From Oerskovia merdavium (GTDB taxonomy: Bacteria > Actinomycetota > Actinomycetes > Actinomycetales > Cellulomonadaceae): a stretch of DNA of 39,406 nt. The notes under the pieces were generated by a model that was given only the letters and a program-made list of their open reading frames with translations, had not been told where the DNA came from and ran no database searches. Each line of letters opens with the position of its first letter. Position 1 is the first letter of the stretch. Location of the stretch: contig NZ_JACSQF010000029.1 in assembly GCF_014836755.1 (NCBI RefSeq), positions 1 through 39,406 on the forward strand, in the 5' to 3' direction. This document shows, piece after piece, positions 17,047-26,690 of the stretch. The translations under genes were made by a program, and so were the position numbers.

Positions 17047-20000
17047 ATGACTGCTACCGCGATCGAGCCCCAGTGGACCGGCGGGGACTACTGTGCCCGC
17101 ACCGAGATGGACGACCTGACCCAGGCCGGCGCGAGCACGGCAGGGGCAGCGACCAGCACCGGCACGGTCGAGATCGTCACCGGCATCACCGGCTCCGGCG
17201 CGGACAAGCTCGCCTCCTCCGCGGTGGCACCCCTGGTCGCGGCAGCCCGTGGCTACGCCAGCGTCACCCCCGCCGACGTGCGCGAGTACGTCCGCGACAC
17301 GATGGGCGCCGACCTGCGCAGCACCCAGGCCAAGCAGCTCGGCGACCTTGCCGCCAGCGGCGACGCGCTCGTCATGCCGTGGCACTCCCTGACCTCCCAC
17401 GCCCAGGGCTACGTCAGCGCCTACCAGGCCCGCCCCGCCGTGGCCCGCACCGACCCCAAGTCCGGCAACGTGCGCAAGTACGAGCAGCTGACCGGGTCCC
17501 AGACCGTCCTGGACGTGCACCCCGGCGTCCCGAACGAGTGGATGACCGGCACCCCCAAGGTCGCGTTCATCGAGGGCCTGCTCAAGGCCGACTCGGTCCT
17601 GACCGCGATGCTCCTCGAAACCGGCATCAGCCCCGAGGAACTCACCTGGCCCGAGGACGGCTCCACGACCACGGCGCGAGCACGCCTGAACGACCTCATG
17701 AGCCAGATCCAGGACGCGGACCAGGTGCTCGTCGTGGCGGTCGTGGGCGTCGGCAACTGGCACAACAACCCCGAGTGGGCGGCGCTGGACCTGCGCGGTC
17801 GCGACTCCCTGGTGTGCTTCGACGGCGACGTCGGGGACAAGTGGCAGGTCTGGGGTCAGGCCGACAGCCTGTGGGACCTGCTCTCCGGACCGAAGAAGTC
17901 CGCGCACGTGCACCTGCTCGACCTCTCGACCCAGGCCACCGACGACGGCGAGAAGGTCGGCATCGATGACTTCCTCGCGATGGGCAAGACGTGGTCCGAC
18001 GCCCTCGACCTGCTCAAGGACCGCCTGCCCCCGCGCCCACCCAAGCCCCTGGAACTTCAGGTTGGGCAGTGGCGCGTGAACGACGAGGCGCACACCGTCG
18101 AGGAGTGCGTCCAGGACACCAACGACTACGGCGGCAAGTCCGGCGCGCACTGGGAGACCCGCTGCCGGGTCGCCGGGCGCGTCCTGATGGTCGAGACCGA
18201 GCGCACCCCCACCGACTCCGAGATGATCTCCGGGGTCTTCGACCCGCCCGTCGAAGGTGTCGGCCTCTCGCGTGCCCTGGTCGAGCTCTCGTGGAAGGAC
18301 GAGGACTCCGGCGCGGTGCACACCGCCGTCGCCTCGGGCCCGGACGACATCCTCGAACTGGTCCCGCGCGAGTGGACCCGGCGTGGGGCGCACGTGCCCG
18401 CACCGGTCAAGCGTCGCCCCGACTGGCCTGCCCGCAAGGGCGAGGACTGGCTGACGGCCGTCAAGGAGCACCGCGCCGCCGAGACCGTCGAGCGCACCTC
18501 GTGGGCGCGCATGGGCTGGGTGCCGGTTCAGGGCGCGAGCCCGGTCTTCATCGTCGGCGAGCAGGTCGTGGGTCCGGACGGCCCCACCTTCGAGGCGGCG
18601 AGCATCGGCGTCAACGAGTCGGTCCTGTCCGGGGCCTCGCGCTTCGGCGTCCAGTTCCCCAGCCGTGACCTGAGCCCCGAGGCTCGTGCAGCCCAGGTGC
18701 AGGCCGACTTCCGCGCGGTCTACGCCGCGTACATCACCAACGGCGCCTGGACGTCCAAGGGGGTGGCCGCGGTCATCCTGGCTGCGATGATCCGCCCGTG
18801 CATCCCGCTGCGCACCCAGGTCTCGCTCTACATCACCGGCGCCCGAGGTGGCGGCAAGTCGTTCACCGCCTCGTTCGTGATGGCCGGGTGGCAGCCTCGC
18901 CCGGGGATCTGGTCGGAGAACCGACTGCCCGGCGCAGCCAAGGACACCATGGCCTCGACCGAGCACGCGGTAGCCCGCACCCCGATCTGGGTGATGGACG
19001 ACCTCGCGCCCTCCGCCGACCAGCGCACCGCCGACATGGAGGCAGGTCGCATGGGCGACCTGATCCGCTCGATCTACAACGGCACATCCAAGCGACGCAT
19101 GACCGCCGACATGACCAGCCGCCACGTCGCGGACCCGCACGCGCTGCTGGTCATCACCGCCGAGAACCAGCACACGGTGTCCTCGGTGCGTGACCGCCTG
19201 GTGACCCTGAGCCTGCACCGCGGGGCGCTGGGTCCAATGGACGCGACCGACGAGCTGGTGCGTCTGCGTGACGTGGACGGGGCGCCGGCGCGAGTCGTGG
19301 GCTACGTCCTTCAGCACCTGGCCAGTCAGTCAGCCGAGCTCGGCTGGGACAACGTCCGCGAGTACTACGAGGCGCAGCTCAACTCGCACACCGAGACGAT
19401 CAAGGCCGAGTTGCTGTCCCGCGGCGCCGACCAGGGTGCAGCCTCGCGGCACGCCGCGCTGCTCGCCGACCTGTCCCTGGGCCTGTCGGTCATGGGCGAC
19501 GCGGCCTCCGAGGCAGGAGTCCTGGGCATGAAGGGCGTGCTGGAGATGCTCAAGTCCGACATGGTCGACCTGATGATGGAAGCCCACTCGGACCGTGCAG
19601 AGTCCTCCCCGGGTGCCGCCGCCATCCAGGCGGTCTCGCGGCTGCTCGCCTCGGGCCGTGCCCACATCGCTGGCCTGGACCCGATGTCGCCGCCGCTGCG
19701 CGAAGAGCCGTACAGCGCCACCAACCGCAACCTGGGCTGGTCGATGGGCGGAGACGTCCTGCGACCCCAGGGCGTGTGCGTGGGAACCCTGGTCCGGCCC
19801 CGCCTCGGCGAAGAGGTCGTCATGCTCGACCCGCGGACCTCGTTCACCGAGGCCGCGCGCCACTACCGCGACCTGCTGCCCTCGGGCACGACCTCTGCCG
19901 GGGCATGGTCCGCGGCCCGTGACGAGAGACTGCTCTCCCCGGTGCGCACCCTGATCGGTGGCGGCTACCAGTCGCGGACCACGATCGCCGGGGTCGACGT

Positions 20001-20148
20001 GCGCGGGGTCCCGGTGCCGCTGTCGGTGCTGCTCAACGGTGGCCCGCTGCGCACTTCGGACGACGACCACGCCGACGAGCTCGGCGACGGCACGCACGTC
20101 CCCGACAGCCTCGCGGACACCGTCTCCGAGGAGCCCGTGAACGCCTAG
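17047..20148 (+). CDS. Primase/ATPase-like replication protein of the element
   Basis: I start at ATG 17047 because start module 2 lies directly upstream and earlier in-frame codons have no support. The 1033-aa protein seems to join two activities. The N-terminal part has a toprim-like pattern: VAFIEGLLKAD with Glu176 and LVCFDGD with Asp259 and Asp261, as in DUF3854-type primase domains. The C-terminal half has a Walker A motif GARGGGKS (residues 598-605) and Walker B WVMDDLAP (Asp651-Asp652), followed by sensor-like LVITAEN. This suits a plasmid-type replicase that primes and unwinds DNA. The neighbouring AT-rich repeat region would be its origin. Domain calls are moderately sure; biochemical role is inferred. 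Confidence 0.75.
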   Translation: MTATAIEPQWTGGDYCARTEMDDLTQAGASTAGAATSTGTVEIVTGITGSGADKLASSAVAPLVAAARGYASVTPADVREYVRDTMGADLRSTQAKQLGDLAASGDALVMPWHSLTSHAQGYVSAYQARPAVARTDPKSGNVRKYEQLTGSQTVLDVHPGVPNEWMTGTPKVAFIEGLLKADSVLTAMLLETGISPEELTWPEDGSTTTARARLNDLMSQIQDADQVLVVAVVGVGNWHNNPEWAALDLRGRDSLVCFDGDVGDKWQVWGQADSLWDLLSGPKKSAHVHLLDLSTQATDDGEKVGIDDFLAMGKTWSDALDLLKDRLPPRPPKPLELQVGQWRVNDEAHTVEECVQDTNDYGGKSGAHWETRCRVAGRVLMVETERTPTDSEMISGVFDPPVEGVGLSRALVELSWKDEDSGAVHTAVASGPDDILELVPREWTRRGAHVPAPVKRRPDWPARKGEDWLTAVKEHRAAETVERTSWARMGWVPVQGASPVFIVGEQVVGPDGPTFEAASIGVNESVLSGASRFGVQFPSRDLSPEARAAQVQADFRAVYAAYITNGAWTSKGVAAVILAAMIRPCIPLRTQVSLYITGARGGGKSFTASFVMAGWQPRPGIWSENRLPGAAKDTMASTEHAVARTPIWVMDDLAPSADQRTADMEAGRMGDLIRSIYNGTSKRRMTADMTSRHVADPHALLVITAENQHTVSSVRDRLVTLSLHRGALGPMDATDELVRLRDVDGAPARVVGYVLQHLASQSAELGWDNVREYYEAQLNSHTETIKAELLSRGADQGAASRHAALLADLSLGLSVMGDAASEAGVLGMKGVLEMLKSDMVDLMMEAHSDRAESSPGAAAIQAVSRLLASGRAHIAGLDPMSPPLREEPYSATNRNLGWSMGGDVLRPQGVCVGTLVRPRLGEEVVMLDPRTSFTEAARHYRDLLPSGTTSAGAWSAARDERLLSPVRTLIGGGYQSRTTIAGVDVRGVPVPLSVLLNGGPLRTSDDDHADELGDGTHVPDSLADTVSEEPVNA

Positions 20149-20151
20149 AAC

Positions 20152-20188
20152 CCCGCCGACCGGCCCGCGTGAGCGACCGGTCGGCGGG
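20152..20188 (+). terminator. Hairpin terminator after the replication gene
   Basis: CCCGCCGACCGG (20152-20163) and CCGGTCGGCGGG (20177-20188) form a perfect 12-bp stem with a 13-base loop just after the stop. There is no clear T run. Confidence 0.65.
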
Positions 20189-20220
20189 CCGGTCGGCACG
20201 ACCTACGGGGAGAACCTCCG

Positions 20221-20227
20221 CATAGGT
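20221..20227 (+). promoter_or_regulatory. Start module 2 copy in the WhiB leader
   Basis: CCGCATAGGT matches the other module 2 copies, but here it lies about 50 bases before the ATG, so this transcript would have a leader. That leader contains the palindrome CCCCACCGTGGGG and a normal ribosome site, GGAAGGA (20262-20268). Confidence 0.5.
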
Positions 20228-20276
20228 ACCAGCACCCCACCGTGGGGCGAGCACGCGAGGCGGAAGGACACCGAAG

Positions 20277-20771
20277 ATGGCTCGGCGCAGCATGGACCAG
20301 GACGCCTTCCTCGAAGCCGTCCGCGACGTCCAGCGCAGCTCTTCCAACCCGGACGTGTTCCGCCTGCCGTGTCAGGAGTCCGCCCCGGCCATGTGGTTCC
20401 CGATGGACGCCCAGACCGAGCGTGAGGCCAAGGCGCTGTGTGTGCCGTGCCCCGTGCGCGACGCGTGCCTGACCGAGGCGCTGCGACGCCGGGAGCCGGC
20501 GGGCGTGTGGGGCGGGTGCTCCCTGGAGGACGGGCGGATCGTGCGCTCGCGCACCTACCGCGAGGGCCCGACCCGGGCCGAGCTGAAGGAAGCCCGAGCC
20601 GCGGCCGACGCTGCTGCTGCTGCGGTGGACACCCTCCCGGCGGTGCCCGCGGTGATGTCCGCCGACCTGGAGCTCGCCAGCTCCACGACCCCGATCCGCA
20701 CCGGCTCCGCACTCGCGAGCACGGCGCCAACCATGTTCGACGCGCTCGTGGCCATCGCCAGCGCGTCCTGA
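20277..20771 (+). CDS. WhiB-family iron-sulfur transcription regulator
   Basis: The 164-aa product contains the four WhiB cysteines (Cys32, Cys55, Cys58, Cys64, with the pattern CxxCPVRDAC) and the GVWGG turn at residues 76-80 followed by a basic stretch. Small WhiB-like proteins bind a 4Fe-4S cluster and usually partner with the main sigma factor to control promoters; element-borne copies are known in actinobacteria and their phages. The C-terminal extension after residue 95 is Ala-rich and of unknown use. It is the only obvious transcription regulator in the core of the element, so it may control the repeated start modules; this is inference. Confidence 0.92.
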   Translation: MARRSMDQDAFLEAVRDVQRSSSNPDVFRLPCQESAPAMWFPMDAQTEREAKALCVPCPVRDACLTEALRRREPAGVWGGCSLEDGRIVRSRTYREGPTRAELKEARAAADAAAAAVDTLPAVPAVMSADLELASSTTPIRTGSALASTAPTMFDALVAIASAS

Positions 20772-20794
20772 CCAGACGATGGGACCGACCCGAC

Positions 20795-21790
20795 ATGAGC
20801 AGTGAACGCCACCACGACGCGTACATGCACGACGTCCTGGCCGAGGCCGGGGCGGACGCCGAGCAGCAGGCCACCAAGCCGCCCCGATCGCGCGTCCCGC
20901 TGATCCTGCTCGGGGTCGGGGTGGGCGTGGTGGCGATCACGGCCCTGGTCCTGGCGTGGCTGACGTTCGGCCCGGGCTCCGACGCGAAGGACGAGCCCGG
21001 GCCCCGCCCGAGCGCCGCGGCCACCCCGAGCACCGCACCGATCGTCGAGGCACCACCCTTGGCCCCGCCCGAGGCCGGCGCGCCCGAGACCCCGGAGACC
21101 GCGGACCCTGGCGCGACGCTGGAGCAGATGCGCGGGGTCACGTTCGACGAGATCGCCGCCGCCACCTCCGCCATCGCTGATGCGCCCAACGCCGACGCGC
21201 AGGTCCTGGCCCAGGCCAAGACGGCGCTGCGCAAGGTCGAGATCTTGGCGGATCTCGGCGAAGGGGTCACGGTCGCTGACCTCGCCGAGGCACGTGCCGA
21301 GCTCGCCACGTCCGTCGAGCAGGTCACCGCCTCCCAGGTCGCGTGGCAGGCCAACCACGACGCCGAGCAGGTCAAGGCGAAGCAGGCGGCGAGCGACCAG
21401 GCCGTCGCGGACCAGCGCGCCCAGAACATCGCCAACCCGCCCACGGTCTGCCTGAAGAACCCCAGCGGTGAGGTCGTCGACTTCGGCAACGGCACCATCG
21501 CCGAGGCGATCAACACCGCACGCCGTGGGGCCGGGCTGCCCGCCGTCCAGGTCGGGCACACCGCGGCCACCGCCGGGTCCGCCACGGACATGGCCACCGC
21601 CGGTGGGCTGTGGGTCGCGCCCGGTCAGTCCTTGGCCGGGTGCGCGCGCAGCGTCGACGCCCTGGTGGGGCAGTGGACCAGGGACCCGGCCTCGGCCGCG
21701 CAGATCCTGGCCCCGAACCTGACCCGGGTGGACGTGTCCGTCGCGACCTCCGCGGGGATGCTCTACGCCGCAGCGACCTTCACCCGCTGA
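20795..21790 (+). CDS. Membrane-anchored protein with CAP-like C-terminal domain
   Basis: ATG 20795 starts a 331-aa protein: a short cytoplasmic part, one membrane helix (about 34-57, VPLILLGVGVGVVAITALVL), a Pro-rich linker and an Ala/Glu-rich coiled region, then a C-terminal domain. The last 110 residues (IAEAINTARRGAGLPAVQV, DALVGQWTRDPASAAQILAP and a final strand LYAAATF) follow the pattern of CAP/SCP domains, although the usual His motif is weak. It would face the outside. Its middle region resembles that of the truncated sortase-like protein at 26684. It follows WhiB with a short gap and lies before a three-copy repeat. Confidence 0.6.
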   Translation: MSSERHHDAYMHDVLAEAGADAEQQATKPPRSRVPLILLGVGVGVVAITALVLAWLTFGPGSDAKDEPGPRPSAAATPSTAPIVEAPPLAPPEAGAPETPETADPGATLEQMRGVTFDEIAAATSAIADAPNADAQVLAQAKTALRKVEILADLGEGVTVADLAEARAELATSVEQVTASQVAWQANHDAEQVKAKQAASDQAVADQRAQNIANPPTVCLKNPSGEVVDFGNGTIAEAINTARRGAGLPAVQVGHTAATAGSATDMATAGGLWVAPGQSLAGCARSVDALVGQWTRDPASAAQILAPNLTRVDVSVATSAGMLYAAATFTR

Positions 21791-21826
21791 CCCGAGCCCG
21801 CTGACCCGAGCCCGCTGACCCGAGCC
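21785..21826. repeat. Three tandem copies of a 14-bp unit
   Basis: CGCTGACCCGAGCC is repeated three times (21785-21798, 21799-21812, 21813-21826), beginning at the end of the CAP-like gene and running up to the inverted repeat of start module 1, site 2. Confidence 0.7.
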
Positions 21827-21868
21827 CGTTCGTTGACCGGACCCCACCGGTCCCGTCAACGAACGGGC
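21825..21868 (+). promoter_or_regulatory. Start module 1, site 2, embedded in a long inverted repeat
   Basis: CCCGTCAAC starts 17 nt before ATG 21869 and TGACCG starts at -35. Here both are parts of 19-base arms (21825-21843 and 21849-21867) that pair with one mismatch around CCACC, so the whole region could be a hairpin or a two-fold symmetric operator. Confidence 0.65.
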
Positions 21869-22624
21869 ATGAGCACCCACGACGAGTCCCTGCACCCGCG
21901 CGAGACCACGGGCAAGTTCGCGACCAAGCCAGTAGACGAGGTGGCTGGAGGATTCTCGGCCCTTGGGGCCTCTTCTACTGGGCGAGACGCACCGAGCGGA
22001 GCTCAGGACGTTCGACCGGTGGCCGAAGCCCCCGGCGGCATGGCCACCTTGGGCCCGGCCTCGATCGCACCGGCACGGTTCGTGCTGCGCAGCCACGGCA
22101 TCGGGTCCGGGATCATGGCACGCCTGGACGACGCCGAGGCTGCCGCCGTGAGCGACGAGATCGCCGAGCGCACCGCCCTCGCACCGGCCTCCCAGCACCC
22201 GGCCATCGCCCGCCAGGCCTGCTACGAGCACCTCGACTTCCGCGCGACGACCGACGACGAGCCGCTGACCATCGACAAGAGCTCGCGCATCCTGCGCTCC
22301 GCGATCGACGTCCATCACCTCGCCCGCCAGGGGTACGACCGAGCCTGGGGACGCCTGGAGGAGTCGCGCGAGCAGGGGGCCAGCGACGCCGACCTCGCCG
22401 CCGCGATGACCGACGTCGTGCACGCCGACCTGGACGTCACCGCCGCCGCGCACCGCCGCGAGCAGGCCATGTGGGACAACGTCTACCTGACTGACCCGGA
22501 CGCGTTCTGGGGCGCGGTGCACGGCGAGCCCGCCCACGCCGCCGCCGCACTGTCCACCGCCGACCGGTTCGACTCCGTCGGCTACCCGGGCGCCGTCGGG
22601 GCATGCGTCGGCCCCACGTCCTGA
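21869..22624 (+). CDS. Tagged protein B (HPR-DGKF family), helical domain
   Basis: ATG 21869 comes straight after start module 1. The 251-aa protein begins LHPRETTGKFATKPVDEVAGGFSALG, close to tagged protein N, and its linker (SSTGRDAPSGAQDVRPVAEA) is nearly the same as that of protein M. The remaining 190 residues are mostly helical (DDAEAAAVSDEIAERTALA, DLAAAMTDVVHADLDVTAAAHRREQ) with no recognised family, signal or membrane segment. It is followed by a perfect 12-bp palindrome, which may end this transcript. Confidence 0.75.
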   Translation: MSTHDESLHPRETTGKFATKPVDEVAGGFSALGASSTGRDAPSGAQDVRPVAEAPGGMATLGPASIAPARFVLRSHGIGSGIMARLDDAEAAAVSDEIAERTALAPASQHPAIARQACYEHLDFRATTDDEPLTIDKSSRILRSAIDVHHLARQGYDRAWGRLEESREQGASDADLAAAMTDVVHADLDVTAAAHRREQAMWDNVYLTDPDAFWGAVHGEPAHAAAALSTADRFDSVGYPGAVGACVGPTS

Positions 22625-22636
22625 CCCGCCGAACCG

Positions 22637-22671
22637 TGCGCAGGTGCCAGGGTGACCCAGGCACCTGCGCA
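22637..22671 (+). promoter_or_regulatory. Perfect palindrome between tagged gene B and the next gene
   Basis: TGCGCAGGTGCC and GGCACCTGCGCA are perfect 12-bp arms around an 11-base centre. The right arm runs into the CATAGGT of the next gene, so this could be a terminator for gene B and an operator for the next promoter. Confidence 0.55.
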
Positions 22672-22676
22672 TAGGT
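22670..22676 (+). promoter_or_regulatory. Start module 2 upstream of the 128-aa gene
   Basis: TGCGCATAGGT with CATAGGT at -14 to -8 of ATG 22684, one base farther from the ATG than in most copies. No ribosome site. Confidence 0.55.
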
Positions 22677-22683
22677 ACCGGGC

Positions 22684-23070
22684 ATGAGCGCGACACGAGC
22701 CAAGAGCAGGGGGCTGTCCTCCTGGGACCCCGACGCCGGGCCGGGGGAGGTCAAGGTGACTTCCCGGTCCACCGACCCGCGCTTCGAGGCGCTCGTCGAA
22801 GCGGCCAGCCACCTGCCTGCACCGGTCGCCGTCACGTTCGTGGCCCACCTGGAACACGACGGCCTGCGCTCCCAGGTCCAGTGCGGTTGGGGCACCTTCA
22901 TCGTCGACCTGACCGTCACCGGCGCCAGCGCATGGCCTGCCGGGGGAGGACGCGGCTGGAAGATCCTCGACCCGATCTCACCCCCGGCCCACCACCTGGC
23001 CGAGCTCATCACCCAGGTCGCCCACGTGGCCCCGCCGCCTGAGGCTGCGCCCGTCAACGAACAGGCATGA
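22684..23070 (+). CDS. Small untagged protein of unknown function
   Basis: The 128-aa product starts at ATG 22684 after start module 2. It contains alternating strands and helices (AVTFVAHLEHDGLRS, GWGTFIVDLTVTG), with no signal peptide or known motif. Its last codons (PVNEQA then stop) encode the CCCGTCAAC block of the following gene, and its stop overlaps that gene's ATG (ATGA at 23067-23070). So here the second start module is part of coding sequence, and the two genes probably form one unit, with gene C possibly also transcribed on its own. Confidence 0.65.
   Translation: MSATRAKSRGLSSWDPDAGPGEVKVTSRSTDPRFEALVEAASHLPAPVAVTFVAHLEHDGLRSQVQCGWGTFIVDLTVTGASAWPAGGGRGWKILDPISPPAHHLAELITQVAHVAPPPEAAPVNEQA
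23050..23066 (+). promoter_or_regulatory. Start module 1, site 3 (inside the preceding gene)
   Basis: CCCGTCAAC starts 17 nt before ATG 23067, as at the other sites, but lies within the last codons of the upstream gene. Confidence 0.55.
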
Positions 23071-23774
23071 GCACCCAGACGTTCGACGACCGGGCCCACC
23101 CGCGCGCCACAGACGGCAAGGTTGCGACCAAGGACGTGGCCGAGGCAGCCGGCGGGATGGTGGCGCTGGCCCCCGCCCCGGCCGACGACCTCACCGAGAT
23201 CCTCGGCTCGTGCTCGCGCCGGGTCCAGGCGCGACTCGAATCGCCCGGCGGGCCCGGGGACACCATGACGCTGACGGCGCTACGCCTGCGCGGTGTCGCC
23301 GCCGCCGTGCGCATGGACCACCCCGAGGCGAAGTTCGTCCAGCTCGAAGTCTCCGACAGCGCCGACGACGTCCTGTGGGTCGCGGACCTCGCAGACGCCG
23401 ACCGCCTGTCGCTGACCGACTACAGCGTCGAGCTCAGCCAGGACGAAGAGGTGTCCGACCTGCTCTGCGGCGTCGAGCCGCACCTGGTGGAGGCCAGCGC
23501 ATCGGCCGTCGACGCCGACCGTCGCCGCGGCATCTTCATGGTCGACCTCGACGCGGCCCTGGCAGCCCCCGAGCCCGTGGACGCCGGCGTCGCTGCCACC
23601 GCCCGGGCCGAAGCCATGGTCGACGGGTACCGGACCGAGCACACCGACCTCGACAAGGACGAACAGGAGGTGGCGCGCGAGATGCTCGGCGACCTGAACC
23701 AGTGGGCGTCCGCGCGCGGGATCGACCTCACAGCCCTGCTCAACGACACCCCCGCCAGCAGCAACGGTCGCTGA
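23067..23774 (+). CDS. Tagged protein C (HPR-DGKF family), paralogue of tagged protein F
   Basis: Starts at ATG 23067 with tag FDDRAHPRATDGKVATK then VAEAAGGMVALA; note Val in place of the usual Phe in DGKF. The 235-aa protein has an N-terminal alpha/beta region and a C-terminal region (FMVDLDAALA, then YRTEHTDLDKDEQEVAREML and LNQWASARGIDL) that matches protein F in order and pattern (YRFDLDAALK, YRVMHDDMDL, LYHWAQRSGVDF). So C and F are paralogues over their full length, unlike most tagged proteins. Function unknown, cytoplasmic. Confidence 0.75.
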   Translation: MSTQTFDDRAHPRATDGKVATKDVAEAAGGMVALAPAPADDLTEILGSCSRRVQARLESPGGPGDTMTLTALRLRGVAAAVRMDHPEAKFVQLEVSDSADDVLWVADLADADRLSLTDYSVELSQDEEVSDLLCGVEPHLVEASASAVDADRRRGIFMVDLDAALAAPEPVDAGVAATARAEAMVDGYRTEHTDLDKDEQEVAREMLGDLNQWASARGIDLTALLNDTPASSNGR

Positions 23775-23789
23775 CCGCCCGCTCCGGCG

Positions 23790-23806
23790 CCCGTCAACGA
23801 ACAGGC
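23790..23806 (+). promoter_or_regulatory. Start module 1, site 4
   Basis: TGACCG at -35 (23772-23777), twelve bases, then CCCGTCAAC 17 nt before ATG 23807. No ribosome site. Confidence 0.65.
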
Positions 23807-24427
23807 ATGAGCACCCAGACGTTCGACGACCAGGCCCACCCGCGCGCCACCGACGGCAAGTTCGCGACCAAGGACGTGAGCGAGGCTCCTGGTGGACTGA
23901 GCGCGCTCAACCTCGCCCCCGAGCCCGCCGGACCGCTCGCCGAAGCGCGTACCGACGCGATCGAGCGTGCCATCGCCGACGGCCGGCTCAGCCCTGCCGC
24001 CCGCGACATGACCGCGCGCAACCTCGTCTACATGCACGCCGAGGCCGCGCACGACGGCAGCGAGCTCGCCGCGCTGGCCGACCTGGGCATCCCCGCCCTG
24101 GCCACCGTCCGCGAATCCTTCACCCCGTGCAGCCCGGGCGACCACGGGGACGACGCCGCGCTGGCCGACGAGTGCGAGTCGGGCGAGCACCTGTCCATGC
24201 TCGACACGGACGTCGTGATCGAGCTCGACTTCCCCGACGACCAGGACGAGGTCGTGTCCCTGATCGAGCGCACCGGGGCCCGGTTCTCCGCCTCGGGCGC
24301 CGAGTGGGCCTCGGACCCTGACGGGTCGCGGACCGTGGACTACGCGACCGGCAAGCGCGAGTCGGTCTCGGTGCACCTGTACGGCATGGACGAGGACACC
24401 GCCTCGATCGTCGACCGCGTCGGCTGA
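23807..24427 (+). CDS. Tagged protein D (HPR-DGKF family)
   Basis: The 206-aa product begins FDDQAHPRATDGKFATK then VSEAPGGLSAL, almost identical to the tag of protein C including the promoter block, so C and D may stem from a recent duplication of the 5' segment. After the tag come a helical stretch (TDAIERAIADGRLSPAARD) and an alpha/beta C-terminal region with acidic patches (DTDVVIELDFPDDQDEVVSLIERTG) that could be a ferredoxin-like fold; this is a weak guess. It is the last tagged gene before the IMP dehydrogenase insert. Confidence 0.75.
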   Translation: MSTQTFDDQAHPRATDGKFATKDVSEAPGGLSALNLAPEPAGPLAEARTDAIERAIADGRLSPAARDMTARNLVYMHAEAAHDGSELAALADLGIPALATVRESFTPCSPGDHGDDAALADECESGEHLSMLDTDVVIELDFPDDQDEVVSLIERTGARFSASGAEWASDPDGSRTVDYATGKRESVSVHLYGMDEDTASIVDRVG

Positions 24428-24461
24428 GGCGACGGTCGGTGCGCGCGGGTGGCGTGTGCCA

Positions 24462-24687
24462 CGATCTCACGTCGCGCTGCGCGAGATGGCGTTCATCGGC
24501 GACGCCGTCGCGCACGCGGTGTTCCTCGGCCTGTCGGTCGCGTTCGTGCGGCGAGGGTCGCTCGTCCTCGGCGGGGCAGCCGACGGTGGCGTCCTGGCAG
24601 TCCTCGTGGCGCGTGTTCTTCGTCGCGCCGTTCGCGCTCGGGATCGTCGTGATCTCCACCGCACCTGGGTATGCAGGATCGCTAGCA
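24462..24687 (+). pseudogene. Remnant of a zinc/manganese ABC-transporter permease
   Basis: Two frames give parts of one membrane protein: about 24462-24608 reads ALREMAFIGDAVAHAVFLGL and on through RGSLVLGGAADG; about 24610-24687 in another frame reads VFFVAPFALGIVVISTAPGY. In order these match the middle of ZnuB/MntB-type permeases, with the intervening cytoplasmic loop deleted and a frameshift. The rest of the gene is missing, so it is a decayed fragment from an earlier insertion next to the MarR/IMPDH unit. Confidence 0.6.
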
Positions 24688-24743
24688 GGTGATGCCAATA
24701 CTCTCCGGCCCAAGCGGTGTCGGCCGAGTGGGGGGCATGAACG

Positions 24744-24780
24744 AGCACAGATAGTTGGCGCTCCACCAACTATCTGTGCT
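24744..24780. promoter_or_regulatory. Perfect 15-bp inverted repeat, likely MarR operator
   Basis: AGCACAGATAGTTGG (24744-24758) and CCAACTATCTGTGCT (24766-24780) are perfect arms with a 7-base centre, ending five bases before the MarR start. Its position covers the expected promoter, so the regulator probably represses itself from here. Confidence 0.7.
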
Positions 24781-24785
24781 TCACT

Positions 24786-25265
24786 ATGTGCATGAACCTG
24801 TCCGAGCCACCGCACCCAGGACACACTCTTCCCCTTGTGAGTCACCTAGCCCGCGCAGGGTGGCGGGCCCTTGATGCGACCGCGCAACCTGGAGACATTA
24901 CTCACCGGCAACTTCTAATCCTGACGCTGCTCAACGACCGAGGATGGATGGCGCAGAAGGACATCAGGGGAGTGTTCGGGCTTGATGCGAGCAATGTTGT
25001 TGGGCTTCTGAACGAGCTGGAAGAGGAGGGGCTGACGGTTCGCCGCCGAAGTTCGACCGACCGTCGCCAGCACATTGTTGAACTAACCGACAGGGGTATC
25101 GCTGTGCTCGATAGTACCTATGAGCGTCTGGCGATCGTTGAGGACGATATCTTGCATCCTCTGACGATTGACGAGCGGCAGCAACTGCATCAACTCTTGC
25201 TGCGTGTGATGGCTTCCAGATCGCCAGATAGCAGACCCAGGCGACAGGCCGATAAGCAAAGCTGA
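24786..25265 (+). CDS. MarR-family transcriptional regulator
   Basis: ATG 24786 (or 24792, six bases later) starts a 159-aa protein with a winged-helix domain: ITHRQLLILTLL, then recognition helix DASNVVGLLNELEEEG and wing RRRSSTDRRQHIVELTDRG. MarR proteins bind palindromic operators as dimers and release on binding small ligands such as aromatics or antibiotics. The palindrome just upstream fits. It lies directly before an IMP dehydrogenase gene in the same lower-GC insert, so it most likely controls that gene. Codon use differs from the surrounding element. Confidence 0.92.
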   Translation: MCMNLSEPPHPGHTLPLVSHLARAGWRALDATAQPGDITHRQLLILTLLNDRGWMAQKDIRGVFGLDASNVVGLLNELEEEGLTVRRRSSTDRRQHIVELTDRGIAVLDSTYERLAIVEDDILHPLTIDERQQLHQLLLRVMASRSPDSRPRRQADKQS

Positions 25266-25306
25266 CGACCCTGCTGGACAACCTCAACACGTCCGCAGCG
25301 CTTTGA

Positions 25307-26572
<1,266 letters not shown>

Positions 26573-26588
26573 TTTACTGCCTGGCCTG

Positions 26589-26690
26589 CTAGTGCTTTGA
26601 CGGTTCGGCAGTCCGCAGCAGTTGCGCGCCAGATTCGAGGACCGCTAGGTGTCGGTGGAGTGCGTCGCGGGAGATGCTGATAGCGCGCGG
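26589..26690 (-). pseudogene. Possible C-terminal remnant of an HTH protein
   Basis: On the minus strand an open piece ends at 26589 and reads AISISRDALHRHLAVLESGA and then QLLRTAEPSKH: a helix-turn-helix-like pattern as seen at ends of resolvases and repressors. It is cut off at the junction with the sortase-like gene. Evidence is weak. Confidence 0.25.
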
